DNA of 64,000 bases from NCBI RefSeq assembly GCF_002087085.1, contig NZ_MWQY01000002.1:62001-126000 (forward strand), in the 5' to 3' direction. Below, in pieces: positions 36,089-43,433 of this stretch. Every line of letters starts with the position of its first letter. Within the stretch, counting starts at the first letter, position 1. A program made the translations under genes and the position numbers. This DNA is from Marispirochaeta aestuarii (GTDB taxonomy: Bacteria; Spirochaetota; Spirochaetia; JC444; Marispirochaetaceae). The notes beneath the pieces are model-generated. The model ran no database searches. It worked only from the letters and a program-made list of their open reading frames with translations, and was not told the origin of the DNA.

Positions 36089-36113
36089 GGAAATACAAAT
36101 CCGGAATCAGCGC

Positions 36114-37133
36114 TTACTTGATCTGCTGAATTCTCTCTACATAGGGTTTCCAGTTGGGGAAATCCTGGTACAGCTTGGCCAGTACGGCTTCGCGGAACTC
36201 GTCGATCTTGAGGCCGTTGGACTCGTCGATAAAGGTCATGCCTTCGTCCATCAGTTTCTGCTTGACCTCGTCGTTTACGGCCGCGACCCATTCTACCGAT
36301 TCATCCCGTACCTCAACCATTGCTTCCTTGATCAGCGCCTGGTCGGCTTCGGGGATTTTCTGCCAGGACTTCTCGTTGATGAAGGTTACCAGAACAGCGT
36401 GCATGTGACTGGTCATCATGATGTAGTCCTGAACTTCGTAGAATTTCTGGGCATAGATGTTTTCCAGCGGATTTTCCTGACCAAGAACAACACCGGTCAT
36501 AAGGGCCGTATGAAGTTCGGTGATCTCAACAGGGGTAGGAATAGCGCCCATACCTTCGATCATGGTCATCCACAGCTGAACGGGAACACCCCGGAACTTT
36601 TTACCCTTCATGTCGGCGGGAGAATAGACGGGATATGTGGCAGAGAGCTGCCGGGCGCCGCGGTAGTGCACGCCGAGGAGCCGGATACCTGCTATGTCCA
36701 CCAGTTCTTCACTGAACTCCTGGGCAACGGGAGAGACATTGGGGTCACCGGCTTTGATGGCATGATCAACATCCCTGTAGATAAAGGGAGAGTTGAAAAC
36801 CGACATGTCGGTCATATACTTGCCGAGGGAGGAAAAGTCGTGGTGTCCCATATCGATGGCCCCTGACTTGATCCCGTCCACCATTTCACTGACACCGCCC
36901 AGCTGGGAATTGGGATAAACCTGAAGCTTTACTCTTCCGTCGCTCTTTTCTTCAATTCTCTTTGCAAGGGTGTCCGCATACTTTGTCTGAATTTCTCCGG
37001 CGATACCGACATGGGCATACTTCAGAACAATGGGTTCCGTGCCCTGGGAAGAAGCTTCCTGCCCTCCGCCTGCGAATACCATCGGGGCTGCAATCACCAG
37101 TACCAGCAGCAGCGACAGATATTTTGCCTTCAT
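36114..37133 (-). CDS. dctP: TRAP transporter substrate-binding protein DctP (system 3)
   Basis: A 339-aa DctP-family protein. The signal peptide MKAKYLSLLLVLVIAAPMVFA is followed by GGGQEASSQ. The ligand-binding region contains GKKFRGVPVQLWMTMIEGMGAIPTPVEITELHTALMTGVVLGQENPL with the conserved arginine and QEN. It is the first gene of the operon dctPQM-DUF296-SDR-AEC. AGGAGG precedes the ATG. A LacI-type operator (37157-37170) lies between the promoter and the start codon. Confidence 0.94.
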   Translation of the reverse strand: MKAKYLSLLLVLVIAAPMVFAGGGQEASSQGTEPIVLKYAHVGIAGEIQTKYADTLAKRIEEKSDGRVKLQVYPNSQLGGVSEMVDGIKSGAIDMGHHDFSSLGKYMTDMSVFNSPFIYRDVDHAIKAGDPNVSPVAQEFSEELVDIAGIRLLGVHYRGARQLSATYPVYSPADMKGKKFRGVPVQLWMTMIEGMGAIPTPVEITELHTALMTGVVLGQENPLENIYAQKFYEVQDYIMMTSHMHAVLVTFINEKSWQKIPEADQALIKEAMVEVRDESVEWVAAVNDEVKQKLMDEGMTFIDESNGLKIDEFREAVLAKLYQDFPNWKPYVERIQQIK

Positions 37134-37156
37134 AAAAACCTCCTTAATCTTGAAAT

Positions 37157-37170
37157 GTGTAAACGTTTTC
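37157..37170 (-). promoter_or_regulatory. LacI-type operator in the TRAP 3 leader
   Basis: GTGTAAACGTTTTC contains the near-palindrome GTAAACGTTTTC with central CG, as bound by LacI/GalR proteins. It lies about 8-21 nt downstream of the predicted transcript start (near 37178) and matches the site at 37295-37308. Confidence 0.75.
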
Positions 37171-37184
37171 TTGTACCTCTTTAG

Positions 37185-37213
37185 ACTCTAAACCCGTTTT
37201 ATCCATCTGTCAA
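37185..37213 (-). promoter_or_regulatory. Candidate promoter of TRAP operon 3
   Basis: Minus-strand TTGACA (37213-37208), 17 nt, TAGAGT (37190-37185). The operator immediately downstream would give repression by roadblock. Confidence 0.65.
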
Positions 37214-37262
37214 AGAATTTTTGCCCTTCCCGGTCTATTTTATCGAATTTTCCACGAATTAT

Positions 37263-37292
37263 TTGACAACAGAGACGATTTAAGCATACTAT
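37263..37292 (+). promoter_or_regulatory. Candidate promoter of the lacI-type gene at 37373
   Basis: TTGACA (37263-37268) and TACTAT (37287-37292) with an 18-nt spacer. The operator at 37295-37308 covers the expected transcript start, indicating autorepression. Confidence 0.6.
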
Positions 37293-37294
37293 CA

Positions 37295-37308
37295 GGTAAA
37301 CGTTTTCC
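37295..37308 (+). promoter_or_regulatory. LacI-type operator at the regulator promoter
   Basis: GGTAAACGTTTTCC shares GTAAACGTTTTC with the TRAP 3 operator. It begins 2 nt after the -10 box of the regulator gene. Confidence 0.75.
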
Positions 37309-37372
37309 CCTTCTTCACTTCATGAATAACACTTGAAGGGAAACAAAGAGTGGTGTAACGTCGGAGTGCCAC

Positions 37373-38407
37373 ATGATAAAAGCATATAAAATCAAACGAG
37401 CTACAATTAAAGACGTTGCCCGCGCAGCTGGAGTTTCAATCGCTACGGTATCCAGGGTTATCAACGGAAACTACTATGTCAGTCCCCGGATTGAAGAAAA
37501 GGTACAGCAGGCCATCGCCGAGTCGGGGTATGTGCCCAATTCCGTTGCCCGCAGTCTGAAGAGCAATACGACATACCTGATCGGTTTTATCGTATCGGAC
37601 ATTTCCAACTTCATGCTGATGTCCATAGCCCGGTCCATCGAAAATGTTATCCGGGACAACGGGTATAACCTGCTTGTCTGCAGTACGGAAAACGACGAAG
37701 AGCTGGAAAGAAAATACATTGACGCCCTTGTGTCCCGGAACATATCCGGTATTGTTCTGCACAGTACCGGTAAACTCGAGGAATACATAACTCAGGTCAG
37801 TCAGCATGTCCCCATAGCCCTGGTGTACCGGCATGTCGAACACAGCGGATTCATCGGCGATACCATCGATACGGATGCCCGGCAGGCCAGCTACGACATG
37901 ACGCGGCACCTTATCGATTCGGGACACAAACGCATCGGAATGCTGAACGGTTATATGCAGTTCAGTACCAGCCGGGACAGATGGCGGGGATTCTGCTCCG
38001 CCATGGAAGAGGCAGGCCTGCCGGTAAACGATAAATACATCGCCAACGGCGATTTTACGGAAGCCGACGGGTATACGGGCACTCTGCGTATGATGTCCCA
38101 GGACCCTCCCCCCACAGCTCTTATTGGTATGAATACAGCAGTAACCGTTGGGGCCATGAAATATCTGCAGGAAGCAGGAATTTCAATTCCAGAGGACATC
38201 TCCGTCGTATGCTACGGAGAAGTGGAAAACTCGGAACTCATGAAGATCTCTCCAACCCGGGTTCCTCAGTTCCCCTCGGATCTGGGTTCAAAGGTTGGAG
38301 AGCTTATTCTGGACAGAATAAAAAATCCCGGAAGATCAAACCGGGAAGTCATTTTCGGAGCAAAGATTATCCCGGGAAACTCCGTTGCCCCCCCTCCGAA
38401 CAACTGA
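37373..38407 (+). CDS. LacI family transcriptional regulator
   Basis: A 344-aa repressor. The N-terminal LacI helix-turn-helix reads ATIKDVARAAGVSIATVSRVINGNYYVSP, with hinge helix PNSVARSLKSN. The C-terminal Peripla_BP domain begins YLIGFIVSDISN and ends with PGNSVAPPP. GGAG precedes the ATG. It is divergent from TRAP operon 3, and identical operator cores on both promoters indicate that it represses that operon and itself. The inducer is probably the imported acid or its catabolite. Confidence 0.93.
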   Translation: MIKAYKIKRATIKDVARAAGVSIATVSRVINGNYYVSPRIEEKVQQAIAESGYVPNSVARSLKSNTTYLIGFIVSDISNFMLMSIARSIENVIRDNGYNLLVCSTENDEELERKYIDALVSRNISGIVLHSTGKLEEYITQVSQHVPIALVYRHVEHSGFIGDTIDTDARQASYDMTRHLIDSGHKRIGMLNGYMQFSTSRDRWRGFCSAMEEAGLPVNDKYIANGDFTEADGYTGTLRMMSQDPPPTALIGMNTAVTVGAMKYLQEAGISIPEDISVVCYGEVENSELMKISPTRVPQFPSDLGSKVGELILDRIKNPGRSNREVIFGAKIIPGNSVAPPPNN

Positions 38408-38420
38408 GTATCCGAATCCG

Positions 38421-38438
38421 ATGTCCTACGTAGGACAT
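38421..38438 (+). promoter_or_regulatory. 18-bp perfect palindrome upstream of the 38495 regulator
   Basis: ATGTCCTACGTAGGACAT is a perfect 18-bp palindrome 20 nt before a TATACT -10 box (38458-38463), in the -35 region. It is a likely autoregulatory operator of the downstream LacI-like protein; no second copy was seen in the window. Confidence 0.65.
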
Positions 38439-38494
38439 TCTTTGGTCAAACCCTTGTTATACTGAAACAATAACCGCTATACTTTTCAGCAGGA

Positions 38495-39577
38495 ATGCAG
38501 GATCGGATTACCCAGAACTCAATTGCCCGGGCCCTCGGATTATCGATAAAGACCGTCCAGCGGGCTTTTTCGGGATCAGACAAGGTTGCAGAGAGCACAA
38601 AAACCAGTATACAAAATTACGCTGCCCTGGTGGGTTATTCATGCAATAGAAGCGCCCGGTCTCTGGTACGCAACAATCTGCGCAACATCCATCTGTTCTC
38701 CTCGTCTTCTCCTCATTACTTCTGGACCAGCGTTGCCAGGGGGATGGAAAGCGCGCTTCTTGAAATCCGGGATTTCGGGTATTCCGCTGTCTACCATCCC
38801 GTACCGGCCAAGAATACCGGCGCCTATATGAAGGAACTTCAGCTGGCGAGCACCGGAGGCATGGATGCCGCTGCATTGGTAAATAATCCGGAATATGATA
38901 TGGGACGGATATTCGGCTTTCTCGACCGCCGAAATATCCCCTACATTACCCTCAACATCGATGCCGTCGAAACGAACAGACTCGCTTTCATCGGCCCGGA
39001 CTATGGCGCCGGAGGCAGACTCGCTGCGGAGTTCCTGGGAAAAACAATACGGGGAAATGGCAGGATACTCATTATCCATAACCCGGTGGATTCCGAGCAC
39101 ATACTTGCGGGAGCTCATATAAACGAAGAACGGCTGCTTCATTTTGTTTCATATCTTTCGGTGCATTTCCCCCGTGTCGAGCACCAGGTTATTTCCTTTC
39201 GGTCAAGACAGAGCAGAGAAGACATGATGCAGGAGCTTGACGAGATACTGAGAGACGAAGCGGACAGTTTTTCCGGAATATACAGCATCGCGGACATACA
39301 GGAATTACTGGGGGAGAAAATTCTTCACCAGGGTCTGGAAAACCGGTATAGTATTCTGGTCCACGGCGTCAACCCGGATACCGGCATGTACCTTCTGTCC
39401 CATGCGTTTACCGCTGCTATCCATCAAAATCCCTTCAGACAGGGGTATTACGCTGTAAGGCTCCTCGAGCATTATCTGGAGAACGGAAGCATGCCGGCGA
39501 CAATTCCCTCAATTCCTCAGGGTATTTTGCTGGGGAACTCAATAAATGACCAGGATGATTTTTGGAGGATAGAATAG
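38495..39577 (+). CDS. LacI-like transcriptional regulator with sugar-binding-type C-terminal domain
   Basis: A 360-aa protein. The N-terminus [57 protein letters not shown] is a LacI-type HTH plus hinge, with VQRAFSG in place of the usual VSRVLNG. The rest (about 65-355) is a Peripla_BP-like domain. It overlaps the GTG start of the next gene by one base. Its target is unknown beyond the probable operator at its own promoter. The AGGA directly abutting the ATG is a poor ribosome-binding site. Confidence 0.85.
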   Translation: MQDRITQNSIARALGLSIKTVQRAFSGSDKVAESTKTSIQNYAALVGYSCNRSARSLVRNNLRNIHLFSSSSPHYFWTSVARGMESALLEIRDFGYSAVYHPVPAKNTGAYMKELQLASTGGMDAAALVNNPEYDMGRIFGFLDRRNIPYITLNIDAVETNRLAFIGPDYGAGGRLAAEFLGKTIRGNGRILIIHNPVDSEHILAGAHINEERLLHFVSYLSVHFPRVEHQVISFRSRQSREDMMQELDEILRDEADSFSGIYSIADIQELLGEKILHQGLENRYSILVHGVNPDTGMYLLSHAFTAAIHQNPFRQGYYAVRLLEHYLENGSMPATIPSIPQGILLGNSINDQDDFWRIE

Positions 39578-40242
39578 TGTCCCTTCGCCTCAACTCACTT
39601 CTCAACGGAATGTATGTCTCTCTGGCAAGGATCTGCCCCAGCCCCCTGAGTCCCGAGGGTATGCACGGCGCGCTGACCGCCGTTGCCCTCTCCCCGAACC
39701 CGAGCCTTCCCAACGCCTGGATCCCCGTGTTGTACAATATGAAGGGAGATCAGCCCGAATTTCTTGACCGCGATCAGGCGAAAGAGTTTCTTGATACAGC
39801 CGTAACAGCCTATAACAGCGTGGTTGCCTCGCTTACCGGAAACGAAGAGTACTCCCTTACCTTCAGTGTCGGGGAGAAACCGGATGCACAGGAGGCAACA
39901 AAGCTGCAGGCCTGGTGCGAAGGATTTATCAAGGGACTGCGCCAGACCGGCGTCGATCCCGCGGATTATGACCTCGATTTTATATCCCTCATGAGCCCCA
40001 TAGCCTTCTGCGCGAGGCCTGACTCCTTTACGTCCGTCGATGACAAGGAGATTATGGGTGAACAGATCCATCGTATTGCCGGAGAAATTCCCGCCAACCT
40101 TGTTGCCTTGAGGAACTACTTTTATCTGGACATCCAGAAGAAGCGTTTGGCCGGGGGCACGAAGAATCCGGGGCGTAACGACCCCTGCCCCTGCGGAAGC
40201 GGAAAAAAATACAAACATTGCTGCGGCAGAACTAATTCTTGA
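39577..40242 (+). CDS. UPF0149/YecA-like protein with C-terminal SEC-C zinc motif
   Basis: A 221-aa protein starting at GTG (39577) with GGAGGA 7 nt upstream; its first base is the last base of the preceding stop codon. The N-terminal region ([34 protein letters not shown] and later [12 protein letters not shown]) matches the UPF0149 helical family. The C-terminus [21 protein letters not shown] is a complete SEC-C zinc-binding motif as found on SecA and YecA. The role is uncertain; ribosome or SecA association is known for relatives. It looks translationally coupled to the regulator. Confidence 0.85.
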   Translation: MSLRLNSLLNGMYVSLARICPSPLSPEGMHGALTAVALSPNPSLPNAWIPVLYNMKGDQPEFLDRDQAKEFLDTAVTAYNSVVASLTGNEEYSLTFSVGEKPDAQEATKLQAWCEGFIKGLRQTGVDPADYDLDFISLMSPIAFCARPDSFTSVDDKEIMGEQIHRIAGEIPANLVALRNYFYLDIQKKRLAGGTKNPGRNDPCPCGSGKKYKHCCGRTNS

Positions 40243-40266
40243 CAATCCCTCCGGCTGGTGTATGAT
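40239..40266 (+). promoter_or_regulatory. Promoter of the amidohydrolase gene, short or absent leader
   Basis: TTGACA (40239-40244), 16 nt, TATGAT (40261-40266), only 8 nt before the ATG at 40275. No ribosome-binding site is visible, so a leaderless or nearly leaderless transcript is predicted; starting instead at the next ATG (40287) would leave a 13-nt leader. Confidence 0.6.
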
Positions 40267-40274
40267 TCAGTATC

Positions 40275-41183
40275 ATGATCGAATCCATGCCTGTTGTTGA
40301 CGCCCATCATCACTTCTGGGACATTCCCGGGAATTACCATCCCTGGCTCTGCGATGACCCGATGATACCCTTCCGCTATGGAGATTATACCGCCCTGCGC
40401 AAACCCTTTATGCCGAGGGATTACGAATCGGCAAGCAGGAAATTCACGGTGATAAAGAGTGTCACCGTGGAAGCGGAATGGAATCCCCAGGATCCTCTGG
40501 GGGAAACCCGCTGGATACACCGGGTTGCCGATGAGTTTGGACGTCCCCATGCACATGTGGCCCAGGCATGGCTCGACAGCAGGAATGCAGAGGAGATCCT
40601 GGCCGGGCAGGCGGAATTTCCCCTTGTCCGGGGCATCCGCCACAAACCGGCTGGCTCTGAAAGACCTCTTCCGGGAACCACAGCAGAACCCGGCGGCCTG
40701 AGCGATCCCGCATTTCAGCGGGGATACTCACTTCTTGCCCGGTACGGACTCAGTTTCGACCTGCAAACCCCATGGTGGCATCTGCCGGAGGCTCTGAAAC
40801 TTGGTGAGAAATTTCCGGAAACCCTGATTATCCTGAACCACACGGGCCTTCCCAGCGACCGAAGCACCGAAGGTCTTTCCGCCTGGCGCTCTGCGATGAA
40901 GACCTTCGCACAATTCCCCAATGCAATGGTCAAAATCTCCGGTCTCGGTCTTCCGGGAAAACCCTGGCTCCTGGAGGATAACCGGGGCATTATTCTGGAT
41001 ACCCTTGAAATTTTCGGTCTCGAACGCTGCATGTTCGCCAGCAACTTTCCTGTGGACTCCCTGGTTGGGGATTTCGATACAATCTTCTCCGGCTTCCTCG
41101 AAGCGGTCCGCGATCTGGATCCTGGGGAAAAACGCAAACTGTTCGTGGAGAATGCCCTTCGCATATACCGGATAGATGCATAG
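40275..41183 (+). CDS. Amidohydrolase-2 family metal-dependent hydrolase (lactonase-like)
   Basis: A 302-aa TIM-barrel hydrolase. The metal-site motif DAHHHFWD lies at the N-terminus (about 9-16). Later strands carry GIRHKPAG, IILNHTGLP (histidine) and MFASNFPVDS with the terminal aspartate. This pattern is that of fuconolactonase and 2-pyrone-4,6-dicarboxylate hydrolase relatives (COG3618), which open lactone rings. The exact lactone is unknown. It is monocistronic, with its own consensus promoter. Confidence 0.87.
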   Translation: MIESMPVVDAHHHFWDIPGNYHPWLCDDPMIPFRYGDYTALRKPFMPRDYESASRKFTVIKSVTVEAEWNPQDPLGETRWIHRVADEFGRPHAHVAQAWLDSRNAEEILAGQAEFPLVRGIRHKPAGSERPLPGTTAEPGGLSDPAFQRGYSLLARYGLSFDLQTPWWHLPEALKLGEKFPETLIILNHTGLPSDRSTEGLSAWRSAMKTFAQFPNAMVKISGLGLPGKPWLLEDNRGIILDTLEIFGLERCMFASNFPVDSLVGDFDTIFSGFLEAVRDLDPGEKRKLFVENALRIYRIDA

Positions 41184-41239
41184 TCCTCCGGGCGGGGGGA
41201 CGGAGACCGCGGCTGTTCGGTAAAATCCATGGTTCCGGC

Positions 41240-41268
41240 TTGACCTGCAGGCAAATACGGTGTAAACA
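41240..41268 (+). promoter_or_regulatory. Candidate promoter of the aminotransferase leader
   Basis: TTGACC (41240-41245), 17 nt, TAAACA (41263-41268). Transcription from here would give a leader of about 190 nt ahead of the aminotransferase ATG. Confidence 0.4.
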
Positions 41269-41320
41269 TAAGGCATGTCTGGAATAACCTGCAGCTGTAC
41301 ACTATTCAGTACCGCAGCCG

Positions 41321-41417
41321 CCGCGGCCGCCCGGAGGGGAGCCGCGGTTTAAGGATATTCCACAATACTGGAATCGTTCACCGCGGAGACCCGGGTCAGG
41401 GTTACCGCGGTTTTTTT
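41321..41417 (+). promoter_or_regulatory. Candidate transcription attenuator with repeated CCGCGG blocks
   Basis: Four copies of the self-complementary CCGCGG occur at 41321, 41342, 41381 and 41405, with a fifth at 41207. Hairpin A pairs CCGCGGC (41321-41327) with GCCGCGG (41341-41347). Hairpin B pairs ACCGCGG (41380-41386) with CCGCGGT (41405-41411) and is followed by seven T (41411-41417), a terminator 47 nt before the ATG. Because every block can pair with every other, mutually exclusive folds are possible. It may equally be just the terminator of the upstream amidohydrolase transcript. Confidence 0.5.
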
Positions 41418-41464
41418 ATACCCGCCCTGACAGATCGGCCCCGGAGAACCAGAAGGAGAATCAG

Positions 41465-42763
41465 ATGAGACGACCGATTGTGTGGGACGGAGCAGGAGAA
41501 CTGCGCTACGAAATCAGGGAGATAGTCCGGGTTGCACACCGCATTGCCGCAGCAGGACTTCCTGTAGTTTATGAGAACATCGGAGACCCGGTACAAAAGG
41601 GAGAAAAGGTCCCTTCCTGGATAAAGGACATAGTGGTCTCCCTGACTCAGCAGGATACATCCTACTGTTACACCGACAGCCAGGGAGATTACGCCACCAG
41701 AGAGTTCCTTGCCGCAACGGTTTCTGCCCGCGGCGGCGCCCGGATCGGCCCGGAGGACATATACTTCTTCAACGGCCTCGGCGACGCGGTGGCCCGAATA
41801 TTCGGGTACCTTAAACGGGAAGCCCGGGTCATAGGCCCGTCGCCGGCCTACTCAACCCTCTCCTCCGCCGAAGCTTCCCATTCGGGGTATGAGCACCTTA
41901 CCTATCGGCTGGACCCCGACAATAACTGGATGCCCGATATCTCCGACATCGAAAACAAGGTCCGCTACAACCCCTCTATTGCCGGCATTCTGCTTATAAA
42001 TCCCGATAATCCCACCGGGGCAGTATACCCCAGGGAAACCATCACAGCCATGATAGATATCGCCAGGCGCTACGATCTCTTTGTCATCTGCGACGAAACC
42101 TATGCGAACATCATCTACAATCCGGACCACAGTGTACCTTTGAGCGAGGTGATCGACGGTGTCCCCGGAATGGCCCTGCGGAGCATTTCCAAGGAGTACC
42201 CCTGGCCCGGCGGACGCTGCGGATGGATCGAGGTCTACAACCAGAAACGGGACCCCGAGTTCGCACGCTATATTACCAGCATTCTCGATGCAAAACGCCT
42301 GGAGGTCTGTTCCACAACTTTGCCCCAGATGTCTATTCCCCGGGTTTTTTCCGACCCCCGCTACGCAGATCACCTGAGGTCCCGCAATGCCATCTACGAA
42401 CAACGGGCCCTGGAAGCTACCGAGATCCTTTCATCTGTTCCGGGAATGAAGGTAATCAAACCGAAAGGCGCCTTTTATATAACAGCAGTCTTCGATGAGG
42501 GGCTCCTGACGGACACCCAGAGCCTGCCCGTTAAAAATACCGAAACAGGTCAGTATCTGGATACAATCCTGCCCAGTGTCGCACCGGACAAACGCTTCGT
42601 CTACTATCTCCTGGCATCCGCAGGTATCTGCGTTGTTCCCCTCTCGGGTTTCTGCTGTGACCTTCCGGGTTTCAGGGCAACCCTGCTGGAGAGTGACGAC
42701 CGCCTGCGAAAAGAGACATGGCTGAAAATCGCCGATTCAGTACGCAGGTATACCGGGGCTTGA
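41465..42763 (+). CDS. Pyridoxal-phosphate-dependent aminotransferase (class I/II)
   Basis: A 432-aa fold-type I enzyme. The PLP-contact regions are INPDNPTGAVYP, VICDETYANIIYN and the Schiff-base lysine in RSISKEYPWPGGRCGW, and the substrate-carboxylate arginine region lies at the C-terminus. It resembles AlaA/AspC-type aminotransferases but has extra segments near TSLPVKNTE-like residues 345-360. Substrate unknown, probably alanine or aspartate class. AGAAGGAGAA precedes the ATG. The leader holds a possible attenuator. Confidence 0.88.
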   Translation: MRRPIVWDGAGELRYEIREIVRVAHRIAAAGLPVVYENIGDPVQKGEKVPSWIKDIVVSLTQQDTSYCYTDSQGDYATREFLAATVSARGGARIGPEDIYFFNGLGDAVARIFGYLKREARVIGPSPAYSTLSSAEASHSGYEHLTYRLDPDNNWMPDISDIENKVRYNPSIAGILLINPDNPTGAVYPRETITAMIDIARRYDLFVICDETYANIIYNPDHSVPLSEVIDGVPGMALRSISKEYPWPGGRCGWIEVYNQKRDPEFARYITSILDAKRLEVCSTTLPQMSIPRVFSDPRYADHLRSRNAIYEQRALEATEILSSVPGMKVIKPKGAFYITAVFDEGLLTDTQSLPVKNTETGQYLDTILPSVAPDKRFVYYLLASAGICVVPLSGFCCDLPGFRATLLESDDRLRKETWLKIADSVRRYTGA

Positions 42764-42841
42764 TCTGCCCCGGCGCTATTAATTAAGGTATAGGGGGTCT
42801 GCAGCAGCCCTGTTTTGTTGCAGGCTTAAGGAGACGGAAAG

Positions 42842-43432
42842 GTGATTAAATCGGCCCTTGAGATTGCTTTGGAACGGACAAAGGGGATTGAAGTAGATAA
42901 GAAGAGCCTGGCAGCCCATGATAAGACTGAAGAGGGTAAACGCCTGACCGGCAAGTTTCTTGCCGGCGACCTCAGTTCGAAGGAACTGTCGGCGGCGCTC
43001 ACGGAAGCAAAGAATGAGGAAGCCGAATGGCTCAGGGAGGGCAGCTTCTCAGTACTCGCTGCGAATCTGACCCTGCCCCAGGATGAGAGCTATAAAGAGA
43101 GACTCGAACGGGTACGGGAAGGACTTGTTGCCGTTACCGGGCAGAAAAAGCAGGTAAGCTACCTCTTTGAACAGGTGGAGCAGTTCTTTGAACAATACCT
43201 GGAAAACCAGGAGCAGCTCATACAGGCCCTGGAAAAGCAGTTTGCCCCTCGGCTGCGCCAGAGGGAGCAGGAAATGGAACGTCAGTTCGGACAGAGGGTA
43301 AGCCTCAATCCGGCCCAGGATCCGGAATTTTCGAAAATGCTGAAGCAGCATCTGGGAAAACTGGAAGCCCAGTACAGCGAGGCCCTCAAACAGGCAAAAG
43401 ATCAGTTGCGGGCCCTCTTTCAATCCCGTTAA
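42842..43432 (+). CDS. Coiled-coil-rich protein of unknown function
   Basis: A 196-aa protein starting at GTG with AAGGAG upstream. It is highly charged and helical: an N-terminal domain (1-90) with KSALEIALERTKGIEVDK, then a predicted long coiled coil (about 95-195) rich in Gln and Glu (FEQVEQFFEQYLENQEQLIQALEKQF, LRQREQEMERQF). There is no signal peptide, TM segment or catalytic motif. I do not recognise the family; it could be specific to this lineage. It converges on the M20 peptidase gene with one base between stops. Confidence 0.7.
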   Translation: MIKSALEIALERTKGIEVDKKSLAAHDKTEEGKRLTGKFLAGDLSSKELSAALTEAKNEEAEWLREGSFSVLAANLTLPQDESYKERLERVREGLVAVTGQKKQVSYLFEQVEQFFEQYLENQEQLIQALEKQFAPRLRQREQEMERQFGQRVSLNPAQDPEFSKMLKQHLGKLEAQYSEALKQAKDQLRALFQSR

Positions 43433-43433
43433 A

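Noticed and set aside
41275-41464. T-box riboswitch ahead of the aminotransferase
   Set aside because: CCGCGG and a terminator are present, but the T-box core (TGG-N-ACCGCG in one block) and a recognisable stem I with specifier loop are missing. It is kept only as a generic attenuator candidate.
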